DNA from: Hordeum vulgare subsp. vulgare
Taxonomy: Eukaryota; Streptophyta; Magnoliopsida; Poales; Poaceae
Assembly: GCF_904849725.1 (NCBI RefSeq)
Contig: NC_058519.1
Coordinates: 186,299,703 to 186,363,702 of the forward strand
Length of the DNA: 64,000 nucleotides
Direction of reading: 5' to 3'
The notes below the pieces were generated by a model. It ran no database searches. It was given only the letters and a program-made list of their open reading frames with translations, and was not told the DNA's origin. Below are positions 34,896 through 44,453 of this stretch, piece after piece. The translations under genes were made by a program, and so were the position numbers. How positions within the stretch are numbered: the first letter of the stretch is position 1; each line of letters starts with the position of its first letter.

Positions 34896-35351
34896 TTAGT
34901 TCCACTGGAACTTTCCGAGGTGCTCCTTGAAATCATCCATCTTTTGCTTCATCGTGGTGGTCATGAGCTTCATCTCCATCATCTCCGCACGTACTTCACT
35001 CAGGTATTCCTGGGTATGACGGAGTCTTGCTTCAAGGATTTCTCCGATCTGAAGTATGGCTTCCATGGCAGCTTCACGAACAGCATCAAAGAAGGTTGCT
35101 CGTGGTACACGTGAAATGAAAAAGTATTGCCCCATAGTCTTTGGACAAACTCCTTTCACATGGTGGAGGTGTACTTCCACGTACCAAAGTTCCACTCCAT
35201 TCTCCATGAATGGGTAGCCTTTGTAGACTGCATCTCCTTCAAGATGAATGTGCTTCATCATGTCCTTCAGGATTTTTGGGTTATCATGATCACTGGTCAG
35301 GGTCATGATCGTTTCTGGGCCCTTGAGGTAGGACTTGTAGAGAGTTGTCAT
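34896..35351 (-). CDS. Intact 151-residue ORF of L4, function unknown
   Basis: An uninterrupted frame MTTLYKSYLKGPETIM... to GKFQWN. The N-terminal two thirds look like a folded domain (PKILKDMMKHIHLEG, GVELWYVEVHLHHVKG, MGQYFFISRVPRATF). The last third, from about residue 90, is a charged helix likely to form a coiled coil (AILQIGEILEARLRHTQEYL, MMEMKLMTTTMKQKMDDF). It lies downstream of gag, where the protease would be, but has no aspartic protease motif. I recognise no family. It is intact while the gag upstream is frameshifted. It may be a captured host sequence or an accessory protein of this element family. Confidence 0.5.
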   Translation of the reverse strand: MTTLYKSYLKGPETIMTLTSDHDNPKILKDMMKHIHLEGDAVYKGYPFMENGVELWYVEVHLHHVKGVCPKTMGQYFFISRVPRATFFDAVREAAMEAILQIGEILEARLRHTQEYLSEVRAEMMEMKLMTTTMKQKMDDFKEHLGKFQWN

Positions 35352-35705
35352 CCGCAGGTGTCAGTAAATAGGTACTCAGAGGAATGTATATGTGTCTCCT
35401 TGGTAATCATGGTACACTCCTGCTCAATGGATCATGTGGGTTTACCGATTACTACCACAGTTAAATGAATTATACTCATGCCTGCATAGACCGTATTTTC
35501 TCATATCCTCATAATTGTTCAGAGATCTTTGCTCGAAGAGAAACAACGCATACAGTTTCAACATAGACAATCACGAGACAATAAATTCCATTAATTCATG
35601 ATGTTATTACAATCTCAGGGACTTCTGTTACAAATATTTCACTCCATGATCTCACGAAAAACAAGAGTGCTTCAGATTACACTTATTGTCATGGTCAAAA
35701 CTTAA
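35352..35705 (-). other. Spacer between the two L4 ORFs
   Basis: About 350 bp, with no frame or repeat that I can support. Confidence 0.4.
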
Positions 35706-36866
35706 CTACTCCATTCTACCTTTCTTCCTTTGCGAACAATCGTTAGCAAAATATCCTGCTTCCTTGCAACAAAAACAAATGATTTCTGACAAGTCTCGAG
35801 GCTTCTTAGCTTCTGCTTTTGCTCCTTGGATTCCCGGCTTCCTTCGTGAGCACATGTATTTGTGGTGGCCAAATTTCATACACTTGTAACATCTGACATG
35901 ACTCAGATCTATGTCTGCAGAGATTTGGTTCTTCCGAGGGTACTTCTTCTTCTTTCTGGACTCCTTTATTTTGGCCAGTTCTTCTATTTCAAGAGGATCA
36001 AACTCCACTTCTTCCGTCGGAAGTATCCCAGATACTCTTGGCTTCTCTTCGTGCAGTCCTGTGAATAATGTCCTTCTTCTCCACATGAGTAGCATGCATT
36101 GGAGAAAAATCTGGTCAGACCTTGTCCAACAGGGTCTTCAATATTTTCGTTCATCACCGGTTCTTCTAGAATCTTCTTATTGAGTGTTTCCTTCACTGCA
36201 TCTTTCTGCTGCTTGACAACTTGTTGCACCTTGGGGTAAATGTGACACTGAGCTGGGTAGTGGGTGGTTCCCTCATAAAGGAAACAAGTCACCTGACTGC
36301 TTGGGCACTCCTCGGCTGGGTGATTTTTCTTCACAATGAGTGCATCCATCCGTGTGTTCTTCCTGGGTGTGTCCTATTTCTCCATAGATCTTGCATGCAC
36401 AAGACTTCTCCTTCGGATAGTCATAGCACTTCTGAATGAGACAGGATCTTAACAGAGTCTTCTTGAATTCTTCCCAACTTTCTGCTCCACTAAATCCTTG
36501 TATGGCTTGATGCATTTTCCACCAGATAGCACCACTTTGTGTAAAGTACTGGAGAGCGTGTTCCACTTCATACTTCCTTGAGATCAAGTTACTCCCGAAG
36601 TGGTTCTCCATGTTCTGAATCCATATTTCAGCTTCCAGTTGGGTCATTGGTCCAGAGACTACAAGTCCAACTTCATACTCCATCTGGTAGGGTTGAGGTT
36701 TTGGGGATGAGACGGGTAAAAGAGGGAGGGAGATACACACAATACAAACAATATTTTTGAAAATGGGTTTTATTTGTGGCCGTCGGAAAACACACACCAA
36801 TGATGGTTCACAAATCATCGTATCTACCGTGGGTACATAAAGGGTGTTTGGACTTCTAATGGTCAT
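35706..36866 (-). pseudogene. L4 gag with multiple zinc knuckles, frameshifted
   Basis: The Gag core reads MTQLEAEIWIQNMENHF, YFTQSGAIWWKMHQAIQGF, SWEEFKKTLL. A cysteine/histidine-rich tail with five CCHC-like knuckles in three frames follows. In order: CKIYGEIGHTQEEH (damaged); CFLYEGTTHYPAQC (second Cys is Tyr); CYSCGEEGHYSQDC (intact); CYKCMKFGHHKYMC (intact); CFCCKEAGYFANDC (His is Tyr). The frames change near 36330 and 36060. The damaged positions are Cys-to-Tyr and His-to-Tyr, both single transitions. Knuckles bind the genomic RNA; most plant gypsy Gags have one, so five is unusual. The start is uncertain; the ATG giving MEYEVGLVV near 36682 is the better candidate. Confidence 0.75.
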
Positions 36867-37165
36867 ATAATTATTCGAACACTTCAGGGTCTTCGAGTTC
36901 TTCGGGTCTTGAGAGTCTTCTGTTGGTGTAGCTTCAATTCTTCAATTGCATGGTGATATCCTCTTTACTTTGACGTGGGAGTCGGTTGATCCTTCATGTG
37001 GTCAAAAAGGGAAAGGGCATTATCTAACTATTTGAGGTGAGAGAGAACGTTTTATGAAATCAGAAAAGATGAGAAGCGGAGGATGTTCTTGAAAAGAAGA
37101 TTTTTGAGAGATCCTATCATAAGAAGTTTTCCAGTTTCTAGGGTCACGTCCTACAGTCAACATGT
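36867..37165 (-). other. Leader of L4
   Basis: Between the primer site and gag. Contains TCTCAAAAATCTTCTTTTC-type sequence on -; no ORF. Confidence 0.4.
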
Positions 37166-37177
37166 GCTGTGATACCA
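37166..37177 (-). other. Primer binding site of L4 (tRNA-iMet type)
   Basis: On - TGGTATCACAGC, one mismatch from the initiator tRNA-Met complement, 4 nt inside the LTR end at 37182. Confidence 0.75.
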
Positions 37178-37181
37178 TTTC

Positions 37182-39144
37182 TGTAGCGACCCGACTCAAG
37201 ACGAGTCAAGCCTCTGTGTATCTGTGCCGTCCCTGGATCAGTATGCTCGCACACACAGTACGTCGATGTATATATCAAAGTGCAATCACATGTAAATAGC
37301 GTAAAATTAATATATACCTTAAATATCTCAGCGGAAGCGGTCAAGTGAGTGGAATCCCAATAAACACCAACGGCAGGTTGAGTGTAGACCGTAACCCTGA
37401 ATCGTACTCTTACTCGTCGAAGAAAAATATCTGCAACGTAAGATGTTGCAGCCGTGTGGGTCAGCATATTGAATATGCCGGCAAGTCACATAAGAGAGGG
37501 GTGAAAAGTAATCATCTATACTATATGCATATATGGCAGGTGGGGCTATAAGTTTTAGCGTAAAGCAAATTTTCTCCTACATCAAGAGGGGGCTAAAGCA
37601 AAATCTTATTACTTTGTTGGTTGTTAACGAGATGGTTCCGCCAACCAGTTCTCGTACCCGAGTTGTCAATAATTACCCTCATCAAATATATTTAATGGTG
37701 TTGAGAAATCCAGATAACTCCAGTTCCTTTGGCTCAAGTCGTCCATGACCGTGGACACGGCTAATAGATTAGGTTTGAGTACTCTCCAGAGTTTTGCACA
37801 CGTTCCCCACAAGATTTGATCGCCTCCGTGTATGTCCTCGCACTTCAGGGTGTTTGAAGACCGGATGATCAAAACATGGTCTTTCAACGGGTCCCTCTGA
37901 ATCCCTATCGGTGCCCATCCATTCCTATCGTTCGTCTACATCTGCTAGCACCGCCTGTCCAGAGTCGCCGCGTTGTCCAACCAAGCGAGAGCCCATAATG
38001 ACTTGTGGTTGTGCAGGTAAGCCTTGGGTCTTGAAAATATCCGTCCGTCTCTTTGAGCCTGGGTGAAGCTTTCCGCAGGATGACATGGCCTCTCCAGCAT
38101 CCCGGGCATCCACTGGGTTCTCCAGGGAGCCGATCAACCGTCCTTCACCCAGAGTTGCATTGCGTCCGAGGTCTTGAAAATCTAGTCTTAACCGGTCTTG
38201 ATTATTATATCAACCTCGCCTCACTCATGGTATACACTCAACCGATAACCCGTCTACTCAAGCATAGCATTAAGAAATTGTTGTCCCGTGGCCAAGTATC
38301 GGGGTTGTTGTGATCCTACCACATGATACTACAACTTATGCTAAAGTTTCCAAGTACCTAGGCAGCATGCAATTGCGCATAGGATGGTAGAACTACGATG
38401 CATAAAATATAGGTGATAGTATGATCAAAGTGACTTGCCTGTGATGTTGACGAAGAAGAATTTCTCGAGAAAATAACTAGATAGACTACTCGTCACTCTC
38501 CAATGAAATCTATATAACAACATATCATTCACATAAGCACTCATACTAGCAACCATTCTAGCAATCAAAACAAAAGAGAGAGCGAATAGGAATCCGAAGA
38601 AAACTTCAAATAAGACTAGAGAATTTTCTACTACGTCAAACACTAATAGTATTTTTTTCAGAAATTCCCAATTTTCTTTATTTATTTTTGCAATTATTTT
38701 TATAAAAGAACTTTGGGTTTTCTTGGCTCCAACATTTCAAAAATTCCCGTACTTTTGGAGTGTCATTTTCCTCCGCTCTCTCTCTTGCGTGCAAGAGAGT
38801 TTTCTCCGGGCTTTTCTCGCGCGATGGAAATGCAAAACAAAAGACGAAAGAATTTCCCTGCATTTCTTGCACGAAGAAAACGAATGGAAACGCAAAAGAA
38901 TTCAAATGCAAATATCTCCGTTCAAATTATTTATAGTTGAAGAAGGCATGTCATCTTCTCTCTTTGCTTTTAAAAAATTGAATTTGAATTCACCGGAGAA
39001 GGGGAAAGTCATTTTATTCCCTCTCATTCAAAAGTTTTGAAAAGTTTCAAATTTCACACAAGTTTCAATCACTCAGCAAACAAACAAACAATCAATCTAA
39101 TAATTATATTAACATTCCAAAATTTATAATTTTGGGATGTTACA
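37182..39144 (-). repeat. 5' LTR of L4
   Basis: 1963 bp, the same length as the other copy. See 32010-33972. Differences such as GTGCCATCGC against GTGCCGTCCC near the inner end are single-base. Confidence 0.93.
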
Positions 39145-39149
39145 GCAAT

Positions 39150-40567
39150 TACAGAATTTCTGTATGGAAAAGGCTGAATCTCCCAAGCAACTACTAGAAC
39201 GGCTCATGACTCTCGCCGCAGACATTGAGTCATGTGACTGTGACAAGATGCAAGATGGCTTCAATCTGACCAAGAGATTTCTTGTGGACAAGTTACTTCA
39301 CCCTCTTGCTCCGTATCACCATCAAATGGTATGGGACATGAGGCAGCATCATGGGTTCAAAGAAATAACTCCGGATGACATCATATCCACCTTCCAATTA
39401 TTTGAAGAGTCAAAGGAAAATGCAACAAAGCACCTTGCCATGCATGGCACTTCAACATCAAAGATCAATCTTGCTTTGAAAGCTAAGCATGAATGTGACG
39501 AAGAAGAAAGTGAAGAAGAAGAGGGTGATTATGAATCCGAAGATGGCGATGATGTTGACTCTGATGAAAGCCCATCTTATGAGGACATTGCTCTCTTTGT
39601 AAGAAGTTCAGTGCAGAAAAGTTCAAGGGAAGATTCCCAAAGAAGAAGGTAAGGAAATGCTATAACTGTGAGGAAACCAACCACTTCTCCAATGACTGCC
39701 CTTATGAGAAGAGAGAAGACAAACCAAGGTTTCCAAAGACCTTTCTAAAGAAGAAATTGCCAAACCCTATGAATTCCAAGTTCAGTGCACAAGAAGAATC
39801 AGATCCAGAAGATGTTGATGGAGTTGCCGGAGTAGCTCAGGATACACAAAGCACCTTGAGGCTAGTCAAAAAAAGTGGTGATGTTGTTCACTACAACTAT
39901 ATGAAGGACTACAAGGGCAACGCTCACAAGTGTTTGATGGCAAAGACTGCCATGGGAGATGAGGAAGACCAAAGCTCCCATGATAAGGTTAAGGTAACTC
40001 CACGGTTAAACTGTTTCAGTCTAGCTTCTACTCCATCTGATGAGTATCTTGATGCGGAAGATAACTATGAGGATAATGACTTAGATCATCCCATGTTTGC
40101 TAAAATAAACAAATTTATGTGCTCTCTTAAAGGAAAGAAGCTCACTATGTTTCGCATACTTATGGAAATGGTGAGTAAGCACACCAATATCATCAAGGAA
40201 CTCGAAAACCTCGTCATTGAGGAGAAGGAAAGAAATGAACTCCTTGAGCAGAAAGTCCTGTATGAGGAAGCACAAAATGATGCACTATGATCAAAAGTAG
40301 GTGAAAACCTTGATAAACATGCTAATGAGCTTGCCTCCTTGAAAAGGGCTGAATCTGTGTGCAAAGAATTACTAAATGATAAAGACCGACTTGTGAACTC
40401 TCATGCTTCCCTTTCTAAGGACTGTGAGCGTCTATCCTTGTCTCTCAAAGACAAGGAAGAGAAACTCACTGTTCTTACAAAGAGCTTTGAGGCACTTAAG
40501 GTCACTTATCTTGACACTCTAGCTAAGGCCTACTCCTCACCTATTATCAATGTTGATACCTGCACTA
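39150..40567 (+). pseudogene. L3 copia gag, 3' part, with zinc knuckle and coiled coil
   Basis: Continues the UBN2 core (QLLERLMTLAADIESCD, DGFNLTKRFLVDKLL, EITPDDIISTFQLFEE). A strongly acidic stretch at 39500-39580 is followed by a frame change near 39600. Then come a zinc knuckle CYNCEETNHFSNDC (about 39660-39700), an acidic linker and a long coiled coil (LENLVIEEKERNELLEQKV, then KDRLVNSHASLSKDCERLS). A TGA at 40288 breaks the coil and reads as TGG-to-TGA. The end of Gag (SSPIINVDTCTT) is fused directly to RT at about 40566-40571. Confidence 0.85.
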
Positions 40568-41860
40568 CTTTCGCCCCTGTTGCTCGTCTTGAGTCCATTC
40601 GCATTTTATTGGCCTATGCTGCTTTCAATGGTTTTACTTTGCATCAAATGGATGTGAAAAGTGCTTTTCTCAACGGTCCTCTACAAGAAGAGGTATATGT
40701 ATCACAACCACCTGGGTTTGTTGACCCTCATCACAAAGACCATGTATATAAACTTCACAAGGCTCTGTATGGTCTCAAACAAGAACCCCCGTGCTTGGTA
40801 CGATCATCTTAAGAAGTTCCTACTCGATGATGGATTTGTGGTGGGGGTGATCGATCCCACTCTTTTTACTAGGAGGGAAAGTGGTGATTTGATCTTATGC
40901 AAAATCTATGTAGATGACATCATTTTTGGTTCTCCTAACATCCATTTGTGCAAGAAGTTTGCGGCCTCCATGACCAAGACCTTTGAGATGTCACTCAACA
41001 CGGACTTGAAGTTCTTTCTTGGTTTTCAAATACAAAAATTTCAAGAAGGGATTTTCTTGTCTCAAACTAAGTACCTCAAGGACATTCTTGAAAATTTTGA
41101 TATGACAAATGCTAAACCAATGAAGACACCCATGGCCACCGATGTAGTTCTAAATGAAGACACAAACGGTATTCCTTTTGACCCATCTACTTACCGCTCC
41201 ATGATTGGTTCGCTGCTTTATCTTTGCGCATCTAGACCGGACATCATGTTAAGTGTAGGTATATGTGCTAGATTTCAAGCTTCCCCTAGGGAAAGCCATC
41301 ACACGGCGGTTAAAAATATTCTTAGATACCTTGTTCACACACCAAAGTTAGGCTTATGGTACCCTAAGGATGCAAAGTTTGATCTTATTGGGTATTCCGA
41401 TGCGGATTGGGCCAGTGATAAAGTGGGACGGGAATCCACTTCCGGTGCATGTCAGTTTCTTGGACGCTCCTTGTTAAGTTGGTCCTCGAAGAAGCAGAAC
41501 TGTGTTTCTCTCTCCACGGCCGAGGCCGAATATATTGCAGCCGCAAGCTGTGCAACCCAACTGCTATGGATGGGGCAAACACTAAAGGATTATGGTATCA
41601 CGTATCGACACGTTCCTCTTCTCTGTGATAATGGAAGTGCCATAAAGATCTCCGAGAACCCCATTGATCACCCTCGCACAAAACATATTGATATTAGGTA
41701 TCATTTCTTGAGAGACCATGTGCAAAAGGGTGACATTGATATTACCCATGTGGGTACCGACATGCAGTTAGCCGACATTTTCACCAAGCCACTTAGCATA
41801 GCTAGGTTCTGTCAACTTAGGCGTGAACTTGGTATCTTGGAGCTTGACAACATATCTTGA
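40568..41860 (+). pseudogene. L3 copia reverse transcriptase and RNase H
   Basis: The RT blocks TFAPVARLESIRILLAYA and FTLHQMDVKSAFLNGPL (catalytic Asp present) precede a frameshift at about 40788, in the C run of the KQAPRAWYD block. Then come YVDDIIFGS (both Asp present), a GIFLSQTKYLKDILENF block and RSMIGSLLYLCASRPDI. RNase H shows GYSDADWA, STAEAEYIAA and LLCDNGSAIKI, with its D, E, D residues in place, and ends normally (FCQLRRELGILEL) at 41858-41860. Protease, integrase and the start of RT are deleted. Apart from one frameshift this half is well preserved. Confidence 0.92.
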
Positions 41861-42084
41861 AACCTTGCACACATACACACACTCACATTATGTTTGTGTC
41901 TTGATGTGGGCATGTATTTAGGGGGAGTGAGTCTTAATTTTCTGTTTTTAAGCTTACAAAGTACGCATAAATCAATTCATACATGTAATGCTTGTAGGCA
42001 ACTATGTTCGTATTTTTTTGTGCGAAACCATGCAAGTCATCATCTCATCATCAAAACAAAAAATCCAGAATCAGCCTCTGCCTC
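41861..42084 (+). other. Spacer after L3 pol with a polypurine-like motif
   Basis: TTTAGGGGGAGTGAG at 41917-41931 resembles the polypurine tract at 44440-44453. Otherwise AT-rich and noncoding. Confidence 0.5.
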
Positions 42085-42513
42085 CTCCTCCTTCTCGGAC
42101 ATCCGACAGGTCTCGGACGTCCGGCGGCAAAACCCCTTCTGATCGTCCGACCAGTGTCGGTCCTTCGACGCCACAATCACCTCCGGACGTGTGACGCCTG
42201 TCGGACGTCCGACGCCTCGGGCCTATAAATAGCTGTGCACGGGGCTGGGCTCTTGCCCTAACCCTCGCGCCCCTTTTCCTCCCTACCGCCGCCGCCGTCT
42301 GCTCGAGGAGCTCTAGCTTGTGCCGCCAGGACTCAGATCGGGCCGATCTCCTCCGCGGATCCCCCTCCTCTTCCTCCATTTCCTTCGCGGGATCCGTCTA
42401 CAGGTTGCTCCTCCGATCGCTTCAAGTTTGTTTTGATTCTCTCTCTCTCTCCCATGTATCTCCAAGTTCGTTCCTCATTTGGGGATTTTTCATCCGCGTA
42501 GGTTTTTGTGCTC
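42085..42513 (+). promoter_or_regulatory. Internal promoter-like segment before the L3 third ORF
   Basis: CGGACATCCG (42097), CGGACGTCCG (42114-42123), CCGGACGTG (42183), CGGACGTCCG (42202-42211) and related motifs repeat the array of the L3 LTR. They are followed by a good TATA box, TATAAATAG (42224-42232), and a CT-rich, GC-rich leader up to the ATG at 42514. The order array-TATA-leader is the same as in the LTR. A promoter for a separate third-ORF transcript is the natural reading, but it is inferred. Confidence 0.6.
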
Positions 42514-44092
42514 CATGGGAAAGACCAAGCACACCGCTCGGAAGACCGTGGCTGGCTCATCCTCTCGTGCCCCTATTAACACGGGATCGGACTCGGATGA
42601 GCCACAACGTCCCTTCAAACGGACTGCCCGGTATTCTACGGCCCGGCATTCTCCGTCTCCACAACTCCCCTCGTCGTCTGATGGTGATGACCCCGACTTC
42701 GAGGAGGATCTTGCCGCCGAGGACCTTCTTGTCCAGCACGTCGATCGAAGGTCCAAGCCAAAGCCCGGGACTCACAAGGCGTCCTACATGCCACAACCTC
42801 CTCCTGCCCAGCCCGCAGGTGAAGCTCGCCACATCTGACTAGAACCTCCTGCCACGTTAGGTCGTGCCATCACGAACTTCACCACACTTGGCGCAGCTTC
42901 ATATCTTACTTTCCACCGCGACATTGATCAATACGCTCTCGTACGTGACTCTACGGACTCACGTTTCCGCACACACGTTCAGGCCGACATTTTTACCACA
43001 GTCATAGTTCCTAAGGGGTTATCTATTCATCACTCTATTGATGTTGAGCATATTCGCATGCACCCGGCGAAATATCCGGGTGCCATTGAGCTTATTGAGT
43101 CATCGGGGCTTGCCGCCCCGTTTGCCTTTCATTGCGACTTTAATGCTGCTGCCATTCACCAGTTCTATGCCACATGCCACTTTGGCCCAAACCACACTGT
43201 CAGCTGGATCACCTCTGACGTTCGCTTCACAGCTTCTTATGATACATTTGTTGCCGCACTTGGTTTCCCCAATTCCGGTTTCAAAATACATAGGGATGAT
43301 CCTAACCATGCGCCTAAGTCCATTGACGCGTGTGGGTATCTTCTCAAGCCACTAACTGAGGTTGATGCGGATGAACGCATGAAGGACCTTAACCAGGTAT
43401 CCATCTGGCGGTCACCTTATTTAATCATTTTTCAGTGTCTCATCCGCACCATCTACCCCAAGATGGGTGATAAGGGTTCTTGCAGTGGCTATTGTATCGA
43501 CATCATGTCTCACTTGTTCGAGCACCCCAAGGGCAAAATCAATGTGCCTCATTTTCTATGGCATGAGATTCGGCTTGCTAGCTTTCAGTACAAGCGAGCC
43601 TTTCCTCACGCCCCTTTCATCCAGGCTCTTATTAACCATGTTGTTGATTTCTCCGTGGCTGTCACTCACACACATCGCAAGTGGGTCATTCCCGCTCACA
43701 TGGCGGATTACTATGCTCCCAAGAAAGCCCCCTCATCCTCCACATCCACTCGCCGCACTGCTGCACGGGCCGCCACCCCCTCATCTAGCTCCGCTCCTCT
43801 CGGTCGCATTGCCAAATTCCTTGGCAAGGCACATTCTGCTTTAATGAAGGCCGTCTCTTTCCAGTGTGGTCAAACCCATGATGTGGTTTCTCCCTTAGTC
43901 TCCTCCAAGAATGCCCTCAAGGCTCGTCTGAGAGCCTCGGGTGCTCTTGATGTGAGTGATGATGAGGCCCCTCCTGCTGCTCCTCCTACTGATTTTGGCT
44001 TCCCTTCTGGTCCTGAGTGGTGTGATTTCCTTGACGAGGCTGGTGGCAGCGGTTTGCCTGATGATGCTGATGATGATGGTGATCAGCTCTGA
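42514..44092 (+). pseudogene. L3 third ORF (envelope-like position), one stop
   Basis: ATG at 42514 (MGKTKHTARKTVAGSSS). A basic and Ser/Pro-rich N-terminus and an acidic patch (DGDDPDFEEDLAAEDLL) come first, then a TGA at 42836. The same frame continues without break through GRAITNFTTLGAASYLTF, KGLSIHHSIDVEHIRMHP, DVRFTASYDTFVAALGFP, RSPYLIIFQCLIRTIYPKMG and HFLWHEIRLASFQYKRAFPH. It ends with an S/T-rich linker and an acidic tail (GLPDDADDDGDQL). About 525 residues in all. Such proteins are common in SIRE/Maximus elements. The family is often called envelope-like, yet I see no signal peptide or clear transmembrane segment. Only one nonsense change separates it from an open frame. Confidence 0.8.
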
Positions 44093-44121
44093 GCGTGATT
44101 GGTACTGTTGATGGTTCCCTT

Positions 44122-44147
44122 TTTGGTACTTGGTGCCAAAGGGGGAG
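44122..44147 (+). other. Hairpin plus polypurine-like motif after the L3 third ORF
   Basis: TTTGGTAC-TTG-GTGCCAAA (44122-44140) is an 8-bp stem with one G.T pair, directly abutting GGGGGAG (44141-44147). It lies 30 bp after the stop codon. Confidence 0.65.
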
Positions 44148-44453
44148 TAATATATCGTAGTTTTTAGTCTTTGGAGATTTAATGTAATGGATAAACTCAT
44201 GTATGGCTACTTATGAATGGTTGTGATTTGCTATGGATTGCTATGATATCATCATAGACTATTATGTCTTGCTCCACTACTTCTATGATGATCAATTATC
44301 TTTACATGTTGATCCATTGGAGCTTCGATTTTTTTATTATCATGCATATACTAAGGGGGAGCTCCGTACTAAATATCTCCTAGACTATAATGTATGTTAA
44401 ATCTTTTTGAGAACTATGTATATGTTGTCATCAACTACCAAAAAGGGGGAGAT
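44148..44453 (+). other. 3' noncoding region and polypurine tract of L3
   Basis: It contains TAAGGGGGAGC (about 44351) and the terminal polypurine tract AAAAAGGGGGAGAT (44440-44453) touching the LTR. A weak 4-bp hairpin GTTG-TCAT-CAAC lies at 44424-44435. Confidence 0.8.

Larger units (their letters stand above)
32010..39144 (-). mobile_element. L4: gag-only gypsy-like element with 1963-bp LTRs
   Basis: 7135 bp. Both LTRs are exactly 1963 bp (32010-33972 and 37182-39144) and look only a few percent different. On - they run TGTAACATCCCAAAATTATA... to ...GGGTCGCTACA. The internal region (33973-37181) has an initiator-Met primer site at the right, a zinc-knuckle gag and one further ORF. No protease, RT, RNase H or integrase is present, so it must be moved in trans. 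The Gag style suggests a chromovirus (Tekay/Del-like) relative. It is the innermost, hence the most recent, insertion of the nest. Confidence 0.92.

Noticed and set aside
34572..35114. 180-residue open frame on +
   Set aside because: Partly the antisense shadow of the 34896-35351 ORF, which lies in the coding sense of its element. Its composition has no domain-like pattern.
42318..42842. 174-residue open frame on + overlapping the L3 third ORF
   Set aside because: Alternative frame of the leader and N-terminus of the third ORF. The 42514 frame continues for 500 codons with conserved blocks; this one does not.
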